A DNA stretch of 7,998 nucleotides, taken from positions 1-7,998 of the forward strand of contig CAKUKT010000109.1 in NCBI GenBank assembly GCA_934663655.1. Reading direction: 5' to 3'. Every line of letters starts with the position of its first letter. Position 1 is the first letter of the stretch. The notes beneath the pieces are model-generated. The model made no database searches and was not told the DNA's origin. It was given only the letters and a program-made list of their open reading frames with translations. Positions 1 through 5,726 of the stretch are shown here, piece by piece. The position numbers were made by a program, and so were the translations under genes. The stretch comes from an uncultured Victivallaceae bacterium. GTDB taxonomy: Bacteria > Verrucomicrobiota > Lentisphaeria > Victivallales > Victivallaceae.

Positions 1-2
1 GT

Positions 3-98
3 ACATTAATCGATTGCCGGACTGCCCTGCGCCGCCCGCGGGCGGTGCAGTTCATGAACTGCTGGGCCGGCGGTCAACTGTACAGAAAAACCAGGTAA
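3..98 (+). CDS. Possible C-terminal end of an upstream gene (partial)
   Basis: A reading frame open from the left edge runs to a TAA at 96-98 and would encode about 31 residues ending GGQLYRKTR. Roughly three quarters of its third codon positions are G or C, as in the neighbouring genes, which favours coding. The last codons include AGA and AGG, which are unusual in GC-rich genes. If real, it ends 7 bp before the lon GTG and the lon ribosome binding site overlaps its stop, so it would be cotranscribed with lon. A second frame (from base 2 to TGA 107-109) is also open and would overlap the lon start as GTGA, but its third positions are less GC-rich. I cannot assign a product, and the stretch could instead be non-coding leader. 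Confidence 0.38.
   Translation, partial: TLIDCRTALRRPRAVQFMNCWAGGQLYRKTR
27..62. promoter_or_regulatory. Two overlapping palindromes upstream of lon
   Basis: Bases 27-50 form a 24-bp inverted repeat that is perfect except for one G/T pair (31 and 46), with a 14-bp perfect GC core at 32-45. Bases 47-62 form a perfect 16-bp palindrome, GCAGTTCATGAACTGC. The two share GCAG at 47-50, so in RNA the two full hairpins exclude each other. They lie 44-79 bp before the lon GTG. The first lacks the T tract expected after a factor-independent terminator, so an operator or leader structure is possible. They do not match the CIRCE element of HrcA. A regulatory role is inferred, and the stretch may instead be coding. 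Confidence 0.35.
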
Positions 99-105
99 AA
101 ATATT

Positions 106-2583
106 GTGACCGACTATTCGACCATCAGCGTTGTCGGCGGCGCCCCCGAGCCCACCGCCGGTTATTATGAACTGCGGGAACCGGTGATTTTCCCCTACGG
201 CCTGACCCCGATCACGGTGGAGGGCGAGGAAAACATGAAGTCGCTGCAACGGGCGATGAGCGGCAACCGGTTGCTGGCGATCTTTCCGGAACTCCCTCCG
301 GAAGAGGAGCTCCATTCGCTGCCGCATCCGGTGACCATTCCGAGTTTTGAGTTCGGTGGACGGCGCCATTCCGGCATCGGCGTGCTCGCCCGGGTGGTCA
401 AACGGCTCGAACTTCCGGACGGTTCAGTGCGAATCGTGCTCCGCGGCACCAAGCGGATAAATTTCTCATCCCTCTCCGTTTCCGCCGCTGACGGCGCGGT
501 CGTTCAGTACCGCAACATCACCGAAAACCGCGATGAAAACTCCTCCCAGGAGTGTTTCGCCAGACAGCGCAGCATCACGCTGCTGTTTCAGGAACTCATC
601 AGCATGCTCCCCGGATACCCCGAGGAACTTCAGCTGGCGGTGTACAATGCGCAGACGCCGGGACGTTTTGCGGATATTCTTGCCGATTCGCTCAATTTCA
701 GCCGCGCGGAAAAGGTGATGCTGCTGGCCATGGTCAGCATCCGGGAACGCCTGGAATACCTCGCCGTGCTGCTCAACCGGGAGGTCGAAGTCACCAAACT
801 CGGCATGCGGCTGCAGAGTGAGGTTCGCGAGGCGGTCAGCAGTTCGCAGCGGGAGTTCTACCTGCGCGAACAGCTGCGCGCCATCCGCCAGGAACTCGGC
901 GAAGAGTCCGGAAATCCCGATATCGTGGAAATCGAGCAACGCCTGACCGAACTCACTCTTCCCGACCCCGTGCTCGCCGTCATCCGCAAGGAACTCGACC
1001 GCCTTAATGTGATTCCTCAGGCCGCGCCGGAATATCATATCAGCTACTCCTACATCAACTGGCTGCTCGATCTGCCGTGGTGCAACGATACCGAAGACCG
1101 CCTCGACTGCGCGGAAGCCGCCCGGGTGCTCGACGAGGACCATTACGGGCTCGAGGATGTCAAAAACCGCATTCTTGAATTTCTTTCGGTGCTGCAGCTC
1201 CGCCGGGAACAGAATCCCGACGAACCGCTGCGCGCGCCGATCCTGTGTCTCGTCGGACCGCCCGGCGTCGGCAAAACCTCGCTCGGAAAATCGGTGGCCC
1301 GCGCCATGAACCGCAAATTCATCCGGGTTTCGCTCGGCGGCGTGCGGGACGAGGCGGACATCCGCGGTCACCGCCGTACCTATGTCGGCGCCATGCCGGG
1401 GCGGATCATCCAGAACCTCAAACGGGTCGGCAGCGGCAATCCGGTATTCATGCTCGACGAGGTTGACAAGTTGTGCGGAGATTTCCGCGGCGATCCCGGT
1501 TCAGCGCTGCTCGAGGTGCTCGACCCGGCTCAGAACAGCAACTTCAACGACAATTACATCGAACTCGGTTTCGATCTTTCGCGGGTCTTTTTCATCGCCA
1601 CGGCCAACGTGCTCGACACGATCCCCGGGCCGCTGCTCGACCGGATGGAAATCATCCGGCTGCCGGGCTACACCTCCTTTGAGAAACGGGAGATCGCCAG
1701 ACGTTATCTGGTGCCGCGGCAGCTGGCGGAAAACGGTCTGCATTCCCGTCAGGTGCGCTTCCGGATGGCCGCGATCGACGAATTGATCGATTATTACACC
1801 CGGGAGGCCGGAGTACGTTCGCTCGAACGGGTGATCGCCCAGCTCTGCCGCCGGATTGTCCGCCGGCTGGTCGCCGGCGAATACGCCGGCGACGCCGTCA
1901 TAACCGTCACCCCCGCACTGGTCAATGAACTCCTCGGCGCCCGGAAATTCCTCCGCGACGACGCCGAACGCACCCCGGGAACCGGCTGCGCCACCGGACT
2001 GGCGTGGACCGCCGTCGGCGGCGTGATTCTGCCGATCGAAACCGTGGCCATTCCCGGCGGTAAGGGAGAACTCAAACTCACCGGTTCGCTCGGCAAAGTC
2101 ATGCAGGAGTCGGCGACGACCGCGTTTACGCTCCTGCGTTCCTGTGCCGGGGAGTGGGGACATGATCCGGAATATTTCCAGAAAAACGACTTCCACATTC
2201 ACGTCCCTGACGGCGCCACCCCCAAGGATGGCCCGTCGGCCGGCATCACCATGCTGCTGGCGATGATTTCACTGCTCCGGGGACGTCCGTTGCGTCCGCT
2301 GCTGGCCATGACCGGAGAGATCACATTGCAGGGACGGGTGACCGCCATCGGCGGCGTCCGGGAAAAGATGGTTGCGGCGCTGCGGGCGGGAATCCGCGAC
2401 GTACTGCTCCCCGAGGAGAACCGCAAGGATTTCCTCGAACTGCCGGAAAATATCCGCAAGCACCTGAACGTTAAAATGGTGTCGGATTTCCGCCAGGCGG
2501 TAGAGTTTGCATTTGAACCGACCGGGAAAAGCCGCCGTCCCAAATCCCGAAAAGCAGCCAGGAATAATGAAAATGTCAAGTAA
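106..2583 (+). CDS. lon: ATP-dependent protease Lon
   Basis: Lon is a cytoplasmic AAA+ serine protease that unfolds and degrades misfolded and short-lived regulatory proteins as a hexamer. The 825-residue product has an N-terminal substrate-binding domain (about 20-225), a helical region (about 230-330), an AAA+ module with Walker A GPPGVGKT (384-391), Walker B FMLDE (448-452), a sensor-1-like ATAN (498-501) and LLDRME (510-515), and a C-terminal protease domain. The catalytic dyad is intact: Ser711 in PKDGPSAG and Lys754, with the 43-residue spacing seen in E. coli (S679/K722). The start is GTG, preceded by AGGT at 93-96 with 9 bases of spacing. The protein is about 40 residues longer than E. 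coli Lon, mostly at the N-terminus, and ends in a basic tail (from about 807). Its 3' end overlaps the next gene. Identity is secure. Confidence 0.97.
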   Translation: MTDYSTISVVGGAPEPTAGYYELREPVIFPYGLTPITVEGEENMKSLQRAMSGNRLLAIFPELPPEEELHSLPHPVTIPSFEFGGRRHSGIGVLARVVKRLELPDGSVRIVLRGTKRINFSSLSVSAADGAVVQYRNITENRDENSSQECFARQRSITLLFQELISMLPGYPEELQLAVYNAQTPGRFADILADSLNFSRAEKVMLLAMVSIRERLEYLAVLLNREVEVTKLGMRLQSEVREAVSSSQREFYLREQLRAIRQELGEESGNPDIVEIEQRLTELTLPDPVLAVIRKELDRLNVIPQAAPEYHISYSYINWLLDLPWCNDTEDRLDCAEAARVLDEDHYGLEDVKNRILEFLSVLQLRREQNPDEPLRAPILCLVGPPGVGKTSLGKSVARAMNRKFIRVSLGGVRDEADIRGHRRTYVGAMPGRIIQNLKRVGSGNPVFMLDEVDKLCGDFRGDPGSALLEVLDPAQNSNFNDNYIELGFDLSRVFFIATANVLDTIPGPLLDRMEIIRLPGYTSFEKREIARRYLVPRQLAENGLHSRQVRFRMAAIDELIDYYTREAGVRSLERVIAQLCRRIVRRLVAGEYAGDAVITVTPALVNELLGARKFLRDDAERTPGTGCATGLAWTAVGGVILPIETVAIPGGKGELKLTGSLGKVMQESATTAFTLLRSCAGEWGHDPEYFQKNDFHIHVPDGATPKDGPSAGITMLLAMISLLRGRPLRPLLAMTGEITLQGRVTAIGGVREKMVAALRAGIRDVLLPEENRKDFLELPENIRKHLNVKMVSDFRQAVEFAFEPTGKSRRPKSRKAARNNENVK
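1870..1893. repeat. Perfect 10-bp hairpin repeat inside lon
   Basis: GTCGCCGGCG (1870-1879) is followed by an AATA loop and its exact reverse complement (1884-1893). It lies in lon codons for residues around 589-596, between the ATPase and protease domains. No T tract follows, so it is not a terminator. It may simply reflect GCC/GGC codons encoding an Ala-Gly motif on each side. Confidence 0.5.
2560..2563 (+). promoter_or_regulatory. Ribosome binding site deciding the LolA-like start
   Basis: AGGA lies inside the last codons of lon. It is 9 bases from the ATG at 2573 but only 3 from the in-frame ATG at 2567. The spacing favours 2573. An even earlier in-frame ATG at 2507 lies deep in lon, has no clear ribosome binding site, and would put about 22 non-hydrophobic residues before the signal peptide. 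Confidence 0.55.
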
Positions 2584-3337
2584 TCACCCGTTACGACTCA
2601 GCAGCCGCGCCGCCGGATTTCTGCTGATGTTGACGACCTCGCTCGCCGGGCTGTCCGCCCTCCCGGCGGCGGCCGCCGGAACCGCCGAGAGCGCGGAGGA
2701 GTTTCTGCAGCGGGCGCGAAACCCCAATGTCGCCGCCACCTGGGCGAAACTGGACGGGACACTTCAGCATCGCCGCCGGGGCAGTGAACTGGTGACCATG
2801 CCGGTCTACTTCGGGACGATCATCCAGCCGGATCGGGTGACCGCCCAGCTGATACTCGACAATGACGAAGTCTACATCATCGGCCAGGCCCGTGACAACC
2901 GCGGCGCCTCGGTGATTCCGCAGAGCAACTCCACCGCCAAGCTCGACAGCGTCGGCATCAAGGCCACCGATCTGACGATGGGGTTTCTCTATTACCCGCT
3001 CGAACAGGAGCTGGAGCGCGAAACCATCTCCGGCATGGTTGAATGCCGGGTTATGATGCTGACCGCGCCGGACAAGTCCGAATCGGTTAAGGTGTGGCTT
3101 TCGGCGGAACACGCGTTCCCGCTCCGGGCGGAATTTTACCTCCCGGGAGAGAAAACCCCGCAACGCACCCTCGAAACCGGCGGCTTTACCCGTCGCAATG
3201 ACCTCTATTATGTCCGCACCATCCGCGCCGAAGGTCCGGGCTGGAGAACCAGAATTGAGTTTGACGTCGACCGTGCCGAACTCGGACTGTTCGACCCCGC
3301 CGCCCCCGCGCAAATCATCCGAAAGGCAAAACCATGA
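2573..3337 (+). CDS. Exported LolA-like protein (outer membrane lipoprotein-sorting type)
   Basis: From the ATG at 2573 the product has 254 residues. It begins with a signal peptide: a basic n-region with Arg8 and Arg12, a hydrophobic core at about 13-28 (AAGFLLMLTTSLAGLS), and a likely cleavage site in the Ala run at 32-35. The mature part looks like alternating strands with few helices. Its W57-A-K-L-D-G-T opening, TDLTMGFLYYPL (132-143), the EC-V (157-160) region and VKVWLSAEHAFPLRAEFY (172-189) resemble the LolA-like family annotated as outer membrane lipoprotein-sorting protein (COG2834 style). Such proteins use an open beta-barrel to bind acyl chains or lipids in the periplasm. Residue 159 is a single Cys, and there is no lipobox. 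It overlaps lon by 11 bp and the deacetylase by ATGA. Family assignment is from pattern memory, and whether it carries lipoproteins is unknown. Confidence 0.72.
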   Translation: MSSNHPLRLSSRAAGFLLMLTTSLAGLSALPAAAAGTAESAEEFLQRARNPNVAATWAKLDGTLQHRRRGSELVTMPVYFGTIIQPDRVTAQLILDNDEVYIIGQARDNRGASVIPQSNSTAKLDSVGIKATDLTMGFLYYPLEQELERETISGMVECRVMMLTAPDKSESVKVWLSAEHAFPLRAEFYLPGEKTPQRTLETGGFTRRNDLYYVRTIRAEGPGWRTRIEFDVDRAELGLFDPAAPAQIIRKAKP

Positions 3338-4131
3338 ACTTCCTCTGGCCGGAAGGCAAACCCAAGGCCCTGACTCTGAGTTACGACGACGGTGTCGAAC
3401 AGGACGAACGGCTGATCAGGATCTTCAATCGTTACGGACTCAAGTGTTCATTTCATCTCAACTCCGGACGGTTCGGCTGCGACAACCGGCCGGATTTGGA
3501 CGTCGAGAAGTTGCGCGCCCGGTACGCCGGTCACGAAATCTCCTGCCACAGCGTCTCCCATCCCACCCTGACCAAAATTCCGGAGAGCGAAATCATTCGT
3601 GAGGTTTTCGCCGACCGGCTCACCCTGGAGCGGATCGCCGGATATCCGGTGGTCGGCATGTCCTACCCGATGGGAGACTACAACCAGCGGATCATGGACA
3701 TTCTGCGGGCGGCGGGAATCATCTGCTGCCGCACCGTCAAAGCGACTGGAAATTTCGCGCTGCCGGAGGACTTTCTCGCCTGGCACCCGAGTTGCCACCA
3801 CAAACAGGCGCTGGAACTGCTGGACGCTTTTCTGAAGGACCGGTATCTGTTGTCGCTCTTTTTCGTCTGGGGGCATGCTTACGAATTTGACAATGACGAC
3901 AACTGGAATCTGATTGAGGAATTTGCCCGCCGCGCCTCCGGGCACAATGACGTCTACTACGCCACCAATGTGGATATCTGCCGCTACGTGCTGGCAGTCC
4001 GTTCGCTGGTCGGAAGCGCCGACGGCAGAACATTTTACAATCCCACTGACCGGACGGTGTGGTTTCGTTTCAACTACGGCGGCGAAGTATTCAGCCTCGC
4101 TCCCGGCGAAACCCGTTCTTTCCGGGACTGA
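3334..4131 (+). CDS. Polysaccharide deacetylase family protein (CE4/NodB-like)
   Basis: The 265-residue product carries the main NodB-type motifs of metal-dependent carbohydrate deacetylases, which remove N- or O-acetyl groups from sugars. TLSYDDG at 14-20 gives the catalytic base Asp18 and metal ligand Asp19. His72 and His76 in HSVSH are the other metal ligands. SYPMGDYN at 110-117 stands where classical enzymes have an Arg- and Pro-containing motif 3, WHPSCHH is at 150-156, and FVWGHAYEF at 177-185 supplies the late histidine (His181). Residues about 228-265 look like a small beta add-on. There is no signal peptide, unlike secreted peptidoglycan deacetylases, so it probably acts in the cytoplasm on an activated sugar or imported glycan (inferred). 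AAAGG at 3322-3326 precedes the ATG, which overlaps the previous stop as ATGA. The fold is secure; the substrate is unknown. Confidence 0.85.
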   Translation: MNFLWPEGKPKALTLSYDDGVEQDERLIRIFNRYGLKCSFHLNSGRFGCDNRPDLDVEKLRARYAGHEISCHSVSHPTLTKIPESEIIREVFADRLTLERIAGYPVVGMSYPMGDYNQRIMDILRAAGIICCRTVKATGNFALPEDFLAWHPSCHHKQALELLDAFLKDRYLLSLFFVWGHAYEFDNDDNWNLIEEFARRASGHNDVYYATNVDICRYVLAVRSLVGSADGRTFYNPTDRTVWFRFNYGGEVFSLAPGETRSFRD

Positions 4132-4135
4132 CGAC

Positions 4136-4143
4136 AAGGAGGT
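4136..4143 (+). promoter_or_regulatory. Strong Shine-Dalgarno AAGGAGGT
   Basis: AAGGAGGT closely matches the anti-Shine-Dalgarno sequence and sits 6 bases before the ATG at 4150. It is the strongest ribosome binding site in the window and fixes this start. It suggests that the coiled-coil membrane protein is made at a higher rate than its neighbours, or is translated independently of the upstream gene. Confidence 0.8.
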
Positions 4144-4149
4144 TGCACT

Positions 4150-4854
4150 ATGGTTAAGCTGCAAGGAGATGTCAGAAGTGCCGCGATTTCGGCGTTGATT
4201 TCCCTGATCATGGTACTCGGTTACCACGTCATCATCCAGGGGGTTGAGATATTCCACGAACCGACCCCTCCGGAGGCGGCCCCCGGGGCAGGCGCTCCCG
4301 GCATGAGACCCGGTCCCGGCGGCTCCGGCTTCGGTCCGGGAATGGGCGCTCCCGGCATGAGACCCGGTCCGGGAGCTCCGGGGGCAGGTCCGGCAGCTGA
4401 AGGCCCGGGATCGCAACTGGAACTGTTGCGCGACGAAGTCAAACTCCGCCGGCAGCTCGTGGAATTGTATGAGGGTCAGCAGCAGGCTGGAGATAATACG
4501 TTTAACGATCTGGACAAGGCCAGAATGGAAATGGAAAAAGCACAGCTCCGGCTGTTGCGCGCGGAATTGGGAATCCGTTCCCGAGGGACAAGCGCGGCGG
4601 AGACGTGGATCGATCTGGTCGGAGCAGAACGTCACCTCAGCTCGCTGGAACAAATGTTCTCGAGCGGCTCCATACCGCTGACGGAAATCATCAAGGCCCA
4701 GGTTGAGATCAATCAGCTCAAACAGCAGCTGCTCCGCAACCGGGTCGCCGGTTCGGAAGCCTTCAAGGCTGCCGCCGAAGCCTGGAAAAAAGATGCTTCC
4801 GAAGCAAATCTCAAAGCGCTGCTGGAGGCGGAAGCCGCGGCACGTCGGCAGTGA
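4150..4854 (+). CDS. Membrane-anchored coiled-coil protein with TolC-like repeats
   Basis: I do not recognise a named family for the whole 234-residue protein. A single hydrophobic segment (about 11-31, ending near VIIQG) follows a short N-terminus with Lys3 and Arg9, so the C-terminal part is probably periplasmic. Residues 39-88 are a Pro/Gly/Ala/Met-rich linker in which GAPGMRPGP occurs twice (48-56 and 66-74). From about 89 to the end the protein is helical and charged. Two stretches (103-140 and 163-199) align with each other and end in KA..E.....LLR-type patterns, resembling the helical repeats of TolC-family outer membrane efflux proteins. There is no beta-barrel segment, so it is not a TolC channel. 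Ala/Glu/Lys-rich helix fills 201-234. A periplasmic spacer or adaptor role is inference. It lies 18 bp after the deacetylase. Confidence 0.75.
   Translation: MVKLQGDVRSAAISALISLIMVLGYHVIIQGVEIFHEPTPPEAAPGAGAPGMRPGPGGSGFGPGMGAPGMRPGPGAPGAGPAAEGPGSQLELLRDEVKLRRQLVELYEGQQQAGDNTFNDLDKARMEMEKAQLRLLRAELGIRSRGTSAAETWIDLVGAERHLSSLEQMFSSGSIPLTEIIKAQVEINQLKQQLLRNRVAGSEAFKAAAEAWKKDASEANLKALLEAEAAARRQ
4291..4370 (+). repeat. Direct repeat of 26 bp encoding GAPGMRPGP
   Basis: Bases 4291-4316 and 4345-4370 are identical over 26 bp, 54 bp apart (18 codons, in frame). They encode the duplicated GAPGMRPGP of the linker. Identity at synonymous positions points to recent duplication or slippage rather than convergence, so linker length may vary between strains. 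Confidence 0.85.
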
Positions 4855-4905
4855 CCTCTTCCGGCGCGTAGTTTTCCAACCCGATAACCCGAAGTTGATG
4901 ACATC
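4855..4905 (+). other. Short gap before pyrF, no clear signal
   Basis: This 51-bp gap is the longest between recognised genes. It is slightly richer in A and T than its flanks. I see no hairpin followed by a T tract. GATAAC at 4883-4888 weakly resembles a -10 box, but no convincing -35 lies at the right distance. No strong Shine-Dalgarno precedes the pyrF ATG; GAAG at 4891-4894 is the best candidate. Confidence 0.4.
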
Positions 4906-5724
4906 ATGAATTTTTTCCAGAAACTTGAACATGCCTGCCGTCGCAACCGTTCGCTGGTCTGCGCCGGCCTGGATCCCGCCTTCGAAAAACTCCCGGAATG
5001 TGTGCGCGGAAGTTCGACTCCGTTCCTCGACTTCAACCGGGCGATTATCGACGCGACCCGCGACTGGGTCGCATGTTACAAGCCCCAGGCGGCCTTTTAC
5101 GCCGGTGACGACCGGGACGACGAACTTCGGGAGACGATCGCCTACATCCGGGAACGTGCGCCGGAAATTCCCGTGATTCTTGATGTCAAACGCGGAGACA
5201 TCGGTTCCACCGCCGCCCAGTACGCGCGGGAGGCCTTTGAACGTTACGATGCTGACGCGGTCACGGTGAATCCCTACATGGGAGTGGATGCGGTGAAGCC
5301 GTTCCTCGACCACGCCGACAAGGGAGTGTTCGTACTTTGCCGCACCTCAAATCCGGGGGCGGTGGATCTGCAGGACTTCTCCGACGGCAGCGGGAAACGC
5401 CTTTTCGAACACGTCGCCGAACTGGTGCGCGACCGCTGGAACTGCAACCACAACGCCGGTCTGGTGGTCGGAGCCACCTACCCGGATGAACTTCGCCGCC
5501 TGCGGGAAATGTGTCCGGAACTGGTGTTTCTCGTCCCCGGAGTCGGAGCTCAGGGCGGCGACCTTGAAAAGGTGATCCGCTATGGATGTTCTCCCGCCGC
5601 ACCCTGCGGCGTACTGGTCAATTCATCGCGGGGAATTATTTTTGCCGGACATGGCGACGACTTCGCCGCCGCCGCCGGAAACGCCGCCCGGGAATTGCGT
5701 GATCAGATCAACTCCTACCGCTGA
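4906..5724 (+). CDS. pyrF: Orotidine 5'-phosphate decarboxylase, type 2 subfamily
   Basis: PyrF converts orotidine 5'-phosphate to UMP, the last step of de novo pyrimidine synthesis, in the cytoplasm. The 272-residue product has the length and motifs of the longer bacterial subfamily (TIGR02127 type). These are CAGLDP (19-24), Lys59 in CYKPQAAFY, the active-site signature LDVKRGDIGSTAAQYA (92-107) with Asp93, Lys95 and Asp98, VNPYMG (121-126), the phosphate-loop PGVGAQGGD (211-219) and NSSRGI (239-244). All catalytic residues I can check are present. The ATG at 4906 starts directly on MNFFQKLEHACRRN, typical of the family, although the ribosome binding site is weak. Other pyr genes are absent from the window. 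It lies 2 bp before der, so the two are almost certainly cotranscribed. No PyrR-binding or attenuator structure is visible in the 51 bp upstream. Confidence 0.95.
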   Translation: MNFFQKLEHACRRNRSLVCAGLDPAFEKLPECVRGSSTPFLDFNRAIIDATRDWVACYKPQAAFYAGDDRDDELRETIAYIRERAPEIPVILDVKRGDIGSTAAQYAREAFERYDADAVTVNPYMGVDAVKPFLDHADKGVFVLCRTSNPGAVDLQDFSDGSGKRLFEHVAELVRDRWNCNHNAGLVVGATYPDELRRLREMCPELVFLVPGVGAQGGDLEKVIRYGCSPAAPCGVLVNSSRGIIFAGHGDDFAAAAGNAARELRDQINSYR

Positions 5725-5726
5725 AA

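Noticed and set aside
2..109. Alternative upstream frame overlapping lon as GTGA
   Set aside because: Open but with lower third-position GC than the neighbouring genes; the frame ending at 96-98 fits coding use better. Not fully excluded.
466..1371. 301-codon open frame on the - strand within lon
   Set aside because: Entirely antisense to the conserved N-terminal and ATPase regions of Lon; composition reflects codon bias.
2507..2572. Upstream in-frame start for the LolA-like gene
   Set aside because: It would add 22 residues before a clear signal peptide and lies deep in lon without a ribosome binding site; ATG 2573 has AGGA at good spacing.
2667..2678. 12-bp GC palindrome in the LolA-like signal peptide region
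   Set aside because: Encodes an Ala-rich stretch from GCG/GCC codons; palindromes of this length are expected by chance in a GC-rich window.
4101..4127. Possible terminator hairpin TCCCGG/CCGGGA at the end of the deacetylase gene
   Set aside because: Stem of only 6 bp, a 15-base loop, inside coding sequence, and no T tract follows.
4859..4888. Possible promoter before pyrF (GATAAC as -10)
   Set aside because: The only -35 candidate at suitable spacing shares just two bases with the consensus.
3448..5313. Very long open frame on the - strand (621 codons) spanning three genes
   Set aside because: It is antisense to three well-supported genes and its translation shows no recognisable domain. 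Long antisense frames are common in GC-rich genes with biased third positions.
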